The notes below the pieces were generated by a model. It made no database searches. It saw nothing but the letters and a program-made list of their open reading frames with translations, and was not told the origin of the DNA. Below are positions 13,401-28,400 of a DNA stretch of 64,000 nt, piece by piece. The stretch's first letter is position 1; each line of letters starts with the position of its first letter. The stretch comes from Lineus longissimus (Eukaryota > Nemertea > Pilidiophora > Heteronemertea > Lineidae): contig NC_088315.1 of the NCBI RefSeq assembly GCF_910592395.1, positions 19,014,219-19,078,218 of the forward strand. The letters are read 5' to 3'. Position numbers and translations under genes: made by a program.

Positions 13401-16400
13401 TATGGAATTCTGTGAAAATGCAAACATTCAGGGCAATACTGCCAGTGAATGCGAGCTTAATTTTCCTCGCGTTGGACCAAATTTTTACAAGTTTTTTTTG
13501 GCGTAACCTGTAGAACTGTTTCAGGGGAATACGTCCACAGAATCCTTTCAAAAGTTGGATAGGATGACGATGGCTGCTTTCTCTCAACTCATTGGCCAAG
13601 GATAGGAACTCAATGTTAGTCGAGAGTGTAGAGGGATCAAGAGAGAGATGATATTTAAGAGTGTCGAGGGGTTCAGGGGTCGAGAAGAATGAAGAGGAGA
13701 GAGATTAAGAAGTCTTCCAATGAAAGATGAGGTTGAGTCAAGTTATAGACAATTTATACAAAAAAGCATTTACAACCTGAAATAAATGGGATTAATACAA
13801 AATGAGATTATAATGCTAAGTTCATTGATGTCCTCAAAACATTAATAGAAGTATTCATAAAATGATTTTTTTTGCAAAAAATATTTTTTTCAAAATTTTA
13901 TATCAATTTTTTTATATTCAATTTCAGAGTAGTGATTTACCAAAAAGTATTTTACTAACGTTGGTGTAGAGCTAATTCCAGGTTTTTTCCCACTGTCTCT
14001 CAAATGTCTCTTGTCAAATCCATTGTTGATTTCGTTAACAACAAGAGGAAATGAGTGAGTTATCAGGCCACGTTGTGACAGGGGTGAAGATAGCTCTGTC
14101 AAAATCCCAGCAACAGGACTTGACACCATGCCACGTAAGTCCTTGACATCGCTCAATCAACATTTGACAAAAAATCAAAAGGTCATGTCACAGCCAACAA
14201 AAACACACTTTTTCCCCCAAAATATTGTCCAAAAATCCAGTCTAAAATAGTGCATCATAAAAACAAGTAACACCTGTGATCTCTCAAATAAAAAATTCAA
14301 AGTCTTCCGGAAATTTTTTTTTTTTTTAAATCTGCCAAACTTTTAAAATAACTCATGACCAAAATGAATATATTTTCACAAATTCAGGCAAATTTTGTAA
14401 GATTTACTTCTTTAGCAGTTAGTTCTTCATCAATTGGTATCTTCCCCAAATCTTTGATGGCAGAAAGTTTCTGAAAATCAACTGTTTATTTCAATATATA
14501 TCACTTACAGAGAAGCCAAAGAGGCAAAAGTCTGAAATTTTTTCTTGTAAAAATCTTCTCCTTTGATAAGCACTCACTTGTACAAAAAGGCCTATAAAAT
14601 GCTTACTTTTGGTTCAATTTTGAAAAATTAAAGATCCATAGAGAATTGAGACAAAGATCTTTCCCCTCCTGCTATCAAATTTAGTTTTCAATAAGAGGAA
14701 AAATCTTAACTTTGCCAAAAATAGGAAATTTGACATCCCTGCACTTACGCCAGCTTTGGCTTGAGGGACATTGTATTTCCAAACTCCTTTCTATAATGTC
14801 AGGCGGCTGGCAAAAAGGCAGTTTGTACCTCATATTCAACTACCTGGCCGCTAACCAATCAGCCACATCAGAAAGAGGTTACCAGCGGGCCTACAACCTT
14901 TGACCTTATTCACGAGGCAGACGCCCTAACCACCAGGCCAACGGATTCGGGAGGAGGATGCACCAGTCGTAACTGCGCAGTACATCACGTAACCCAACAT
15001 AAAAACCTACCTTCGTTCCATCGGGATCACAATAGTCGAGTAGCGTATCACAAAAGTGGAAGCCCATCGATTCAAAATCGGCCGTGGAGAAGTGATAGCC
15101 TTTTTTCTTCCCCAGCGTCGAACCGGCAAAGGTCGCCTCTAACGTGTAGCTGTTCATGATGCCGAGGTTCCACATCACAATACGACCCGTACCCTCTTTA
15201 CTCTTCTGCATCTTAAACTTGCACCCTTCAAACGAAAACTGAAAAGAGAAAAGTCACTATTTAAAGCCAAAGTATAACTCGTGTGAAATTTCACCATATA
15301 ATGTTTTAGCTGTTTTTGACAAATGACTACGTCACTTTCTCATAAATCGGTAAGGTTTTCGAATCGAAATGCACATTTTCTAGAAATTGATGGTTTAATC
15401 CCGCCCGGACGTCTCGCTTCGATGCCGTTTTCGTTGATGACGTCACAACATGAACATTTTCGCGGTCGCGGTGGTTTACATTCAGCGATTTTATAATAAA
15501 TCTAATCAAAAATGGAAAATTTGAGCTTTACATTTGTGATCAACAATTAAAAACGGACGTATTTCCGCAAAGTTGTAAATCACATCATAGTATCACTTTA
15601 AAGAAGATCTGAAAAGTGAGGTTTGAAAATCTGAAAGGGATCGAACTTTCTGAACCCAATCAGGACCTGAATTTTAAATCGCGACCTCAGATTATCCTTA
15701 CATTCACTCCTATTAAGTGCCGCATATATGAGCTATCTAAATTGTTGCGATCTGCAATTTAAATCGCATGTGACAATAATCACTTGTCTGCGCTGGTCAT
15801 TGCATGGCGCAGCCACTGAGTCAACAGGAAACCTAGCAATAACAACTTCACCAGCAAATGTGAGATCAATTTGTCGCACACACCAGCAATTATAATTGCA
15901 GGTACATGCAATCAAAATCGGTTGTCTGCACTACGCACATTGCCAATGGTGGCAGTCTCTTCAGGTATAAGTATTTTCCCTGGCTCACGACTTGAAATCT
16001 ACCAGCATTTAATCTAGTTTTTATATGTTTATTGTGTCTCTGGTAATTTGAGTATCATTGCCTCTCTAGAATGTCCTAACCTTATCCGAGGCATTCCGGC
16101 CGAGCATGACTGGGAAAATCCTCTCGCGTAGGCGCCGTGACGGATTGTTGCGGTTCTCGCAACCGTATATGAACACATTGTGCTTGCGACTGTGACCGTG
16201 AAGATCGCAGTACACGATAATCTCTCTTTCTTCAGCTAATCTGAAAAGATCAAGGACAAATCATGAACGAGTGAATTATAATGATTGACACCTCAATTAT
16301 AACGATTGACACCTTGGGCCATTCTCTCCATAGCAAGGTGCAAAATTGGCCACTGCATGACAACTTCGAGTCGACACATATTATTGGTCAAACAACATCA

Positions 16401-19400
16401 TGTGACCTGTCCATTCAAACTTTCGCTGCCCAGTGAAGTCACGTCTGCAATTGCAGTTAAATGCCTTGCTCAAGGACACAAAAACGAAACAGCAGTGAGG
16501 ATCTTGACCCTTAAGTTATAGACTCCAATACACCTCCTCGGACTTCATTACACGACCCCTCGACCCAAAGACCAAATATATGTCTGTATATTGATTCGAA
16601 CCAATCAGAAAGCCATTGTTTTGTTAACCTCGTCCCAAGTTCACTATTTGCCAAAATCCTCCGTTGATGTCCACGCCGACCATCAATGTTCAATTTCTTT
16701 CTTACCTCTTGATCATATTCTTGCAATGCCACACGGACGGAAACGACTCCTTCAGAACCGTCTTGTAGTTCCGGTTGAGATCGCGTCCGGCTAGCGAGCA
16801 CCGATAGTTACCTACTATCACGCCGTCTGGATTGAGCATCGGGACTATTTTGAATATGAATGTATCACGCAGCAGCTGAAAAAGATATTCTTACATTTGT
16901 GACCCTTCCGAGAATACCCAGCCAAAGTACAGTAGAACCTCCCTTACTGGACACCTCTCTATTATGGACCACCTCTATTAAGGACACTAGTTTTGGTCCC
17001 AAATTGGTTGTTTCCATTCAATTTGACCTCTCTAATCAGGACACCTCTCTATTAAGGACAACACTTGTCAGTCCCGAAGGTGTCCTTAATAGAGAGGTAC
17101 TACTGTACTGTGGCCAGGCAGTGACAAGGTCTGTTCATTTCCCGAGCTGTTGTGATGTAATGAATTTGCCTCTCTTGAATCACTTTCGACCATTGCGTTT
17201 ACTTGTTATGAAGTCACCATCCACCCTTTGGACCTGGCTGGACTTAGCCAGGTTTTCTCAAAGAAGGTGACATTTACTATTTCAGGAGGTATCATCTGTT
17301 GGGAGAAAATATCCTTACCTTAGCATCGGCTGAGTTTCCACAGAGGTAGTCCAGAAACCCCTTCATCATCCAGCTGGCGTTCGTCTCACCAGGGTGGACA
17401 CGGGCAGTGATTACAACAGCTTTCTTGTGCTGCAAGAGAAGGGGTTAATCAAATTACTGAATGCAGATGTTGGATTGAATTGAAAGGGCCAGTCAAATTA
17501 CTTAATGCAGATGTTGGATTGAATTGAAAGGGCCAGTCAAATTACTTAATGCAGCTGTTGGATTGAATTGAAAGGGCAAGTCAGTCACCAACCAATCGAT
17601 GTGATATATAATAAGACTGGGTGACATTGGCCCAAAGAGGGTTAAAATAGTCCCATACATTTTCCACCCTACACCTTGAACCATACATGGTAAAACTTCT
17701 ATTTAAACTGAATCATTGTACAAAAAGGTGAGGGGGAAGGGGGAGTACCAGTCATGATGTCCCATTATAAAAAAGGCCCCATAACTAATCCTGTCAGGTG
17801 ATTTCAGCAAGTACTGGCACAACTTTCTGCCCCTCCTAAACCCCGCTGAAAATTTCCCATTCGCACATATTCCCGAAATCAGCTAAGATATTGGTGTCCA
17901 GCCTAGAAATCCTGGTCATTTTTAGCAGGCCTTTCGATTACATCATTTTCACACCGCTATACGGTGTAGGAAATTTGGCATGTCCCCAAATTAGGCCCCG
18001 AAAAAATGTCCCCAAAATAGAAAAAAAAAAAAAAATGTTCAGGCAAATTGGCATGACGAAATGATCCCAAATTAAGCTAAAAAGAAGAAAAAAAACATGT
18101 CCCGAAAATAGGCTAAAAAAATACAGGGTGTAGAGGTCTCCATGTAATTGAAAGGCCTGTTTAGTCAATCCTGGTGTCCCTTATAAGACTATTCCCCTAA
18201 TGCTAATCTCTTAGAATCTGAGGTCCGTAATAATCTTACCTTAACTTCTTCTGGACCCTTCGATGGTGAGGTGATCGTAAGAACATACACCATGTTGCCG
18301 GCTAGCGTCCGGCATAATACCTTTTGTTTACAGATCTTCGACTTGACAGGGTCATTCATGATGTTTAGGATGTAGTCCTAAAAACGAAAAAAACACGTGG
18401 GGTTAACCCTTCATGATCTCTAACCACATCTGATAAATCACAACAACCTATTTCAAACACGGAATTGATACCTCACTGGGGGTATTGGTTATCTCACCAA
18501 AACCAAAACCAACGCCGTGCCGAGATTTCGACCAACATTTTAGCGCCACTGGAGCAGTTTCGGTGAGACAATCAATACCGAAAGTAAGAAATCTCACTCT
18601 CTAGGACAGCCGACTTTGTCTGAAAATGGACTGACTGTCTAGTGTGCATCTCCAAAGTTCCGGAGAAGAACTTAAAGGGTAACTCGTGTCAAATTTCACC
18701 ATATAATGTTTTAGCTGTTTTTGACAAATGACTACGTCACTTTCTCATAAATCGGTAAGGTTTTCGAATCGAAATGCACATTTTCGAGAAATTGATGGTT
18801 TAATCCCATCAATTCCAACATGAACATTTTCGCGGTCGCGGTGGTTTACATTCAGCGATTTTATAATAAATCTAATCAAAAATGGAAAATTTGAGCTTTA
18901 CATTTGTGATCAACAATTAAAAACGGACGTATTTCCGCAAAGTTGTAAATCACATCATAGTATCATTTTAAAACAACAATTTTGTGAACAAACATTACCT
19001 GCAAATCTGTATATGTGTACGGATAGCAGTGAGCGACATAAACCGTATCATTGTCGTAAGGGAATTCGCAGGTGAACGTCAGCGAATAGTAAGACTTCTC
19101 CGCTTTGTTCGTTGAATACCTGAAATCGACAAAGAGATTTTTCAAATGAACAACACCAGAGCTAGTACATGGCTTCAAAAATACTCGGAAAAATACTTTT
19201 TTACTCTATACAGTGCACACACAAAATCAGTTCATGCACACTTTGCAATTTGAGTCAGTTCGACTAAAACAAGCAATTTTTGTTGCAGTGACCGGCGATT
19301 ATAATCGTTGCGATAAAGTGATCTCCTGCAGCCAGTTGCTGCACTTGTCGAGTCTTCTCGTACATGTAAATACATGCCATGTCCAGCTACGGCAAACAAG

Positions 19401-22400
19401 CACTTTTTGTCGCATGCGATCATGATCCAAGGTCGCAGTGACAAAAATTGCCTGTTTGCGGGGCGCTTTAAGATATTGGTTTGCCTTAAAAATTGCGACT
19501 ATCATCGAGAAGAAATGAGGACACAAAAGATAAAAGACAAAAGACTAGTTCATTTTGAGGGCAAAGTTACATAGGGTAGATACGGACCAACTGAAAATAC
19601 GGAAGATACAGACAAAACTGAAATTCAGGTTTAGCACTAGTTAGACAATTCAAATATGCAAGTCAGCAAAAAATCCAAAACGCTACTAGGTCTAAATTTG
19701 ATGACACAACAAATGAGTAGTTACTACTGCTCCAATCAGATGGCAGCACTGGTCTGTGCGACAAAAAATCTCTCATCTGCAGGTAAAACCTGTAATCAAT
19801 AGGTTTGATACTGATTACAGGTCATTGCAATCACCGATTCTTGTCACTATGACCATTGCAAACAAGTAATTTTTGTTGCATGCAATTGCGATCACAGCAA
19901 AAAATTGCATGTCTGCATGGTGCTATAGTACCAAAACATTTGTCACGTCATCGTCACAGAGAGTCAAAAGTCTAATCTATTCTAAACACGGCACGTCATA
20001 ACCCCATCATTTCTCACACCCTACCTGCTGTTGGTTACTTGGCCACGAGAACTAAAGAAAGATCACACAATGTCAGCAGAGTCTCTCCATACTGTGTTGA
20101 CGAGTTTAAGCTGTCTGTTCATACACACAGGCCCAATACATGTAGAAAAGGCCTTTTGTACAGGTGTCCCTCACCCCCTTAACACATTGACACAGTATTT
20201 TAAGAACTGTCAAGATAACCCACAAGTGCTGTCCCCTTAATGAATTCAATACAGCACCCCCAATACGACATACAGTAGAACCTCTCTATTTAGGACACCC
20301 TTCAGACTGACAAATGCTGTCCGGAACTGAGAGCTGCATGTCCTGACTACAGAGGTCAATTGGAATGGAAATGGCAAATTTCCGACCATTAGTGACCTAA
20401 AAAGAGATGGTGTCCTTTAGAGAGAGGTTCCAGCTCTTTGATACCGATGCCGATGGCCTACTGGTAGAGGTGTCCACCTCGTGAACGGAAGGTCGAAGGT
20501 TCAAGGCCTGCTGGTAACCTCTTTCCGATGCGGCTGATTGGTTAGCCGCCAGCTAGTTAAAGATAGGGTACAAACTGCCCTCTCACCAGGCTCCTGGCAT
20601 TAGAGATAGGAGTTTGGAAGTTAAGAGTGTCAGCCAAAGTTAGCTGGACCTTTCATTAGGAGTGACACTATAATAAACTTATACTCTTTGAAGCAACTAG
20701 GTCAATCATTTACAGAGACTTCTTGCAAAGCACTTAGAATCAAACCTAAGTTGTAGCTCAGCAAGAACACGCCGTTATCGTAACTTGAAATATTCCTTAC
20801 TTGAGGTTATTTCTGTGGTATCTGATCATCGACCCAAATCGTTTCCACCCGATTTTCTTTTCTGCTGCGTTTTTCTCGCTGTACATCAACGGCCTCATCC
20901 CATTATTGTATAAACTATCACTCTGAAAAGGAAGCAAATGATTGGATTCTGGTTCCATTTCTGATTGTCTGGGCAGTTAGCAAAGCAGTTGCAGCCACAA
21001 GTAAATCTTATAAAGACTAGTAAATGCTTTTACTACAGTTTTCTACAGAGATGGCTGGTGTAAATGTACAAGAAGTTTAAAGTAAAAGCATTTACTACAG
21101 TTTTCTACAGAGATGGCTGGTGTAAATGTACAAGAAGTTTAAAGTAAAAGCATTTACTACAGTTTTCTACAGAGATGGCTGGTGTAAATGTACAAGAAGT
21201 TTAAAGTAAAAGCATTTATTACAGTTTTCTACAGAGATGGCTGGTGTAAATGTACAACAAGTTTAAAGTAAAAGCATTTACTACAGTTTTCTACAGAGAT
21301 GACTGGTGTAAATGTACAACAAGTTTAAAGTAAAAGCATTTACTAGTCTTTTATAAATATCAGCCATAATCTCTCTATACGTGGCCAAAACTAATGTCCT
21401 TGATACTCAATAGAGAGGGTGTCCTTTGTAGAAAGGTGTCAACTTAGGGAGGTAACACTGTACTTACCTTCAAGTGGTTGACTATGGAGAATCTATATTT
21501 TTGATTGGCTCTCGTGTTTGACACCCTAAAGTTATACCACTGGGTGTGTTTGTTGGTGTACATGTCTGTCCGCAGCCATAACTCGTATTCAAACTCCCCA
21601 CTGAAGATACGATAGAAAGAATTAGGGTCAGCGATAGCACTGTGGAGGAGAGTCGGCCTCATGATCAAGAGGTTGTGGGTTCAACTCCTGGCTGCGTCAC
21701 CGCTTGGTTTCCCTACTGGCGAGTTCAAGTGAGTGACTTCTGGTTGCAGAAGGGACAGTTTTCAACGATTTTGGAAAATCCCGCCCACTGTCAATCACCT
21801 ACCAGAGCTGCCTCCTCGGTAAGTTGGAAAGCCTACCTTGAACGACAATGATTCTCAGTAAGTTGGGGAACCAATTCCCCAGGGTGAGTTTCAGGCACTT
21901 GTTTATAAACTGCAGTTAATGAGAGAATGCATATTCATAATATTCAAATGAACTTACACTTGAACGGCCTTAGCTAAATTCCCGCTCTCATAACGCGACT
22001 CAAATATCAAAGTGGTGTCACGTTCCGATTCTAACTTGACCGCGGCGTCAAGACAACCAGCTCGATGTCCCCCAACTCTCGACCGAATGAACTGAAACAT
22101 GAAATAAGGAGACATTAACCCTTTGAATCTGAAGCCTTCACGTCATGTTATGATAAGAAAACTACACTTGTATGTTCAAATCATTACGGGCGTTTGAATA
22201 GAAAAATTTTACTCATCAATCAGGAAGTACGGGTCAAGGAGGGTTAAGTTCCCATCCACGGCAATACCCTTGTCTGCCTACAAAAATAGTAATATTATTA
22301 ATAATTGTCATTTATATGGTGACTATCTGTGGTAAAAATTATGCTCAAAGCACCCATGTCCACTCTTCAAAAAGAAACACCATCAACTATCGCTTGAAAT

Positions 22401-25400
22401 CTCTCTCTGCTTTAGGATTTCAAGTTCTAGCCAAAACGATGGCACCTATAACTGCGCGTACACCACGAAATATTGGTGGACCAATTGCACGTACACCACC
22501 ACATTGCCGCGACAAATTGGTTCGGCAATCCATTACCGATACAAATTGCCGGGCGAATTGGTCCCACCAAGCTTGATGGTCCAAATTCGCCCGGCTTGTT
22601 AAAAGCTCTGCTTTGTCGTGGTGTACGCGCAAATGGATCGGCAATTAGCTAGTTAGATGGTTCGGCGACAGGCGGCGCTTTCGAAATGGCGCTTTCTGCT
22701 TATTGTTTGCGCGCCATCTGTTGCCGGATTTTATAACTAGCTGCAGCGCTGGTGTACGCGCTTGGTGGATTTTCGATGGTGCGGCATTGGTTCGCGAACC
22801 AAGATTGGTGGTCCATTTTCAGGTGGTGTACGTGCGGCTTATGTCAACCCTTAGGCCTACTTACAAAAGGCCCACTTGAGGGTTCATACTGGTAGACCAC
22901 ACGTCCCCCGCCCTCCTCACCCCTGACGAGTGGGGCAGGCTCAGTACCAGCTGCAAGCAAAAAACGTACATCAGCCTTGCTACATACATCAATTTTCCTC
23001 ATTCATTTGAAATTTCAGCTCAAGTCACTTTGTGTTGAGCCATAGAAGAGGGAAAGGGGTATTTTTAATACAAGCAGAAAAATCAATTTTGATTGTGTGG
23101 AGAATGTAACCAGCTTCCAAGATAATACTGTAAATAGCTAATTTTCTTGAGGAGTTTTATTTTTGTGGATTTGCAAATAATATAGATTCGCAAAAAAATA
23201 AAATCAAAAAAAATTTTTTTTTATTGGAAGAAGATATCTTTATCGGCCAAAATAAAAAACATTTAAAAAAAAAAAATTTTGAAATTTTTGTGAACCACAA
23301 AAAAATGGCACAAAAATTTGGACATTAAGAGCAGTATTTGAAATCTACCGATTCACTTACTTCTAGTATAGAGTAACTCTGGCTCAGGGGGGACGTAGTT
23401 GATATATTTCACCCTGTCTTTTAGCACCTGAATTTCTACCGGCCTGAAAAATCAAACAAAACATGCACAGAGCTGCAAAAACAAAATTTCTTGGGACGTA
23501 AACTTTTTTCTGTGTTCAATGTCCAGATTGGCAATAAGGGGACAATTGAAGCTGGAATACTTACCATCAAGCAGTCTACTGTGGCCCAACCTCTTTAGCA
23601 AGGGCACACAGCTGGCAAAGCTCTTTAAGACAAGGCACCATGTGCCCAAGCTGGTTACTGAATTTGCGCTATATCACCTTAGTGGCATTTAAGTGACAGA
23701 CAATAGAAGTTGGAATAACTTACCATCTAGCAGCCTGCTGCGGTCCAACCTCCTTGGCAAGGGGGTAGAGCTGACGTGGCTCTTTGAGTCGGGGCACCAT
23801 ACGACCAGACTGGTTACTAAACGTGAGTTGTGTCGTACGTAAATCATCAGGAGATTTGCCATCTGTAAAACATGGAGAGGTATGGTGAGAGAAAGTCACC
23901 TTGGCTGACTCCAATAGATTCCTTACAGACAGGCAGCGCTGAAATTCTGTGATTTTCAAATTTTGTCAACAACAATTTGGCACTTGGATAATGGCCACAG
24001 ACAATCACATTCAACCTCTACCACAGGGCCGGTGCAGTCACTATTTGGTTTTAATAGGCAGTAACCCCTGTCAACAATTCTGAGTTGCTGACTATCAAGA
24101 ACCAAATAGTTGTACAGAGGTTGAAACACATTTTGTCTTGAAGATTTGCCTGTAGTCAAAATTTGCTCAGTTGAGTCAATATACAGAATAGTGGCATGGC
24201 CAAGTGAAAAATTAGCCTCACATAGTTGTGAAAGGGTTAGATGGAAATTTCAGCGAACATTACAAAAATTGTAATTTTGCAAGCTACAATGTCCAGTTTC
24301 ATCCGCTGGGAAAATTAAACTGCATCACGAAAAAGGCAATGACCCCATCTGAAACCCACCCTCATATTCCCAACCGTAAAAACAAATTACATATTTCACG
24401 TGTTATTTTTAACATCTATCACATTTGTTCGTTTCATTTACCCCGGTTCCTGACACGAACGAGAGCATGATTTATTAATGACAGGTGCATGAATAGCTTG
24501 CTATGGATTGTATCATGAAAGCCACATTCTGAATAGCAATTACATGCTAACCACATTAGTAATATACCGAACAGTATCCGAGTTTAAAAATACACTCTTT
24601 GTTTCTTTACCGTTGGTCGATATTGAAAGCATGACTGCTGGAATTATCAGTTCTGTTACTATGCTGCATGACAAGTTTTTGAGTGATCGAACTCACTCAC
24701 ATGACTTTTAAAGGGAAATGTTTGATGAAGAAGGATCATTAGATGTATCTGCATGATGTAGACGTCCAATATGGTTTTATATTTGGAACGAGTTTACAAT
24801 CCCCGATCACACCCCAAAAAAAGGTCATCGGTTGACTAACCAAGCACCACTGTTCAATGGATTTATAGTTGAATGCGATCAAACTACGTCATTTCCGATC
24901 GGGGATTCTAAAGTTTAGCCTTATATTTGATCAGAATGCAAAAATAGTGTTGAACATATCTTATTTGTCATCACTACTCTTTCAGTCAAGAGTCAAGTTC
25001 AAAATACACTGAAAATTGGTAACAATTTGTCACGATTTTCCCTCTGATAGTTGATGTCAGCAAAGCACAACAGCCCCCTGTTGTTCAAAATAAGTTTTGC
25101 CACACTGGCGTTAAGTCTATGGACTTGACTGAAGGAGGTGATGACAAGTTGGGTAGGCCCAGATCGGAAAATTATCAGGTTGATGTGAGAAGAGGGACTA
25201 CCATGGATCATGGCAGTATGGTTCAGAAGGGAAGTGAGGGTATGTGATTATGAGTAGACCTTGGCCTGACTACAGCTTTAAAACTCTCAAAGAAATTCAG
25301 ATTACCATCCGAGTTACTGTCATCCTCATCTTCGTGATCCGGCTCCGTTTCTGACGGATCTGGTGACCGCAACGAACAACCTGGTGACTCCCAGAAGCTG

Positions 25401-28400
25401 AGGTATCCCCGTCGCTGATTTGGATGGTTACTGTAGCCTTTCAGGTAAAAGGACATGGCGGCAATCGGTCCTACAGCATCCGTGCGAAATAATTCCAATG
25501 ATACTTTGATCCTACAAGCAGCGCTTTGGCAAAAAAGTTGATCCAACAGATGGTCAACTGAAGTCCTCACATGTTTTTCACACCATCAAGATAAGATGTA
25601 TCCAGGTTTTAAACAGATATTTCTGTGTTGACAGCAGCATGGCTTGTTGGATTCTTGGGGGCTCCTCTTACCTTTACATACAATTGTACACTGTGTTGGC
25701 ATCGAACTTGCCACTGATGTAGTGTCAAGTCTCAACCATGATCATACGTAGTTTGCAAAGCTTCAAAAAATTCTTTGCCGACAACCAATCAAGTGTTTTG
25801 ATAGATCAACACAATGAATTCAGGAGAAATCTGTCAAATTGGATTTGGCGTCCTGTTTTCTAATGGAACGCTAAACTGAATAGGAATGAATTGGCTTATC
25901 ACCTAATCCGGCAGAGAACCATCGCCATCTAAGAGAACTGTCCTGCAGCAAGACTTTCCCAAATCTAGAGGTCTCCAAATATGCTTTCTCTCAAATGCAC
26001 TCTTCAAAGTAATTTAGAGTGCAGTATTTTCCAGGGGCACTTCTTTGGACATAAACCCTACTTCAGCTGGCAGTTTCTTCATCTTCAGATGCTGAATTCC
26101 TTGTAGTGCCTTCTTCTGTAGCTGAATTCCTTGTAGTTCTTCTGTAGCTGAATTCTGTGTAGTTCTTCTTCTGTAGCTGAATTCCGTGTAGCTTCTTCTT
26201 CCGTAGCTGAAGTCCTTGCAGCTTCTTCTTCCGTAGCTGAATTCCGTGTAGCTTCTTCTTCCGTAGCTGAATTCCGTGTAGCTTCTTCTTTTGTAGCTGA
26301 ATTCTGTGTGGCTTCTTCTTCCGTAGCTGAATTCCTTGTAGCTTCTTCTTGATCTGCTAAATCCCATGTAGCTCTTCTTTAGCTGCTAAATTCCTTGTAA
26401 ATGGTGACAGTCAAAACACTAAGCATATAGTGGTAGAAATTTCTTCTCAACCAGACAAAGTCCTCGTATGTGGTAATCGTCAAACCACGGACAGGTCAGA
26501 CCATAGTCATCATATCCTTTCTGACAGTCAAGACACCTTGCACAAAAATATACGTCCCGTCCTTTGTGAGTTTTCCATACCACTAATTAGACGTGAAGTC
26601 CTTTGTGGAATGGTCGGTCAATGGGGAACGAATCTATTGCATTCAGTCCCAAATCAGCTTAATTGGAACGAGGAAAAAATCCATGAATCCGATTGTGAAA
26701 AGGTCTATCTGCTTTTTTCAAACAGCTTAGATTTCATATGCAAGCATTGACGATGTGTTTTTCTAGCATTTTGATTTTTCATAACATCACACGAGTTCAG
26801 GTCATTCGACTAAGCTATGCTTTCTGATCCAGAACGGCTTTGCTATTAGACTAATGCCTCAATCGCTAGGCCTATGGTGAACGAGAAAATCAGTTTGCAG
26901 GGGGGCTTTTCAAAATTAAAGGTACACTTGATACCCGTCTCTGATAAACTCCCAGTCATGTCAGGAGAAATTCTTCAATTTTCAACCTCAATCTGTGACG
27001 CTATCAACTTCTCCCTACACCACTACAAAAGAGGGAGGGGCACCCCCTTTTAAAACATTTTTGCAATCTCCCCCCCCCCCCTAGACTTTATGATTAGGGC
27101 TACTCCTCTTTGCAAAAATTCAAGGGAGACCACTGCTTTTTTAAAGAAATTATTGCGTGCCCATTCGATCAAGATCAAATAAAGACTACTCTTTATCAAT
27201 TCTTCTTCTTAATTCCTTGAGGACATGTACTTGCAATTTTTTTAACAAAGCAGTAGCATTTGGAATTTCTCATCGTTAAAACTAGGTATCATGTACCTTT
27301 AAATAATATGAAAACTTTTATTAAGTCACTTGACAACCTTAAGATATTGTACAAATATCGGAACGTCAGAAACCATGCGGAGTTTGTAGACATGAAAATC
27401 CAGGCATTGTTCGCCAATCAAATTTTACACAAACTTGACAAAAGATTTTTGCGGTTAATAAATGTCAATGTGGACATTTCGTACCCCTTAAACTTTATAC
27501 AATTTCCACATTGCTTATATCTTGAGATCATTAGCGTAAACCAAGCAGACAAAAGTGTTTTCACAAAGCCGTGTTTGCAAATATTTATAAAGTCTAACGC
27601 AATGATTGTGTCATGAATATATATAAAGCAAGTGGCTAAGAGTTACTTGAAAAGATTTTCAAAGGATTTTCAAACAAGTACTTTGGTGGGATTAAAGTGT
27701 TAAGAAAACCAATCAGTGCTTGATCGATCATTTGCTCCAGTTTGCTTCAAGTTGGTGGAAATAGGTCAGTTCGATGATTTCTCAAGGTCACATAAGAGGT
27801 CAACTGCCAGGGGTCAATCTCTTAAAGGAGTAGGCGGGTAATTAAGGGCATTATTTGTCCATGGGCACATCTATTTCAGCCTCAAACTCTCCCTTATTGT
27901 GGATAAATAATGCATACAATACATCCTTATTAGGGCTAAATAATGAATACAATACATCCTTATTAGGGCTTAATAATGCATACAATACATCCTTATTAGG
28001 GCTTAATAATGCATACAATACATCCTTATTAGGGCTAAATAATGAATACAATACATCCTTATTAGGGCTAAATAATGAATACAATACATCCTTATTAGGG
28101 CTAAATAATGCATACAATACATCCTTATTAGGGCTTAATAATGCATACAATACATCCTTATTAGGGCTTAATAATGCATACAATACATCCTTATTAGGGC
28201 TAAATAATGCATACAATACATCCTTATTAGGGCTAAATAATGCATACAATACATCCTTATTAGGGCTAAATATTGCATACAATACATCCCTTAAAGTGAG
28301 TCGGTGCATTTTTTGCAGCATAATCTTTACAACTGAGACCTTAACAAACAGTTGAAATGCCCTGCTACAGACAATATGCAGGGCAGAAGTGCATATGCTA

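Noticed and set aside
15327-15509. Short conserved peptide [15 protein letters not shown]... found at several places
   Set aside because: It recurs at 7.03, 15.3 and 41.5 kb because it lies in TTAA MITE family A; not a gene.
20453-20530. Functional tRNA gene
   Set aside because: A and B boxes are present but no cloverleaf with paired acceptor stem is evident, and the body matches another SINE copy.
26014-26367. 117-residue minus-strand open frame rich in [10 protein letters not shown]
   Set aside because: Generated by the 30-bp intronic minisatellite; no conserved flanks.
27260-27616. 118-residue plus-strand open frame
   Set aside because: AT-rich, antisense in an intron, no recognisable domain; chance length is plausible.
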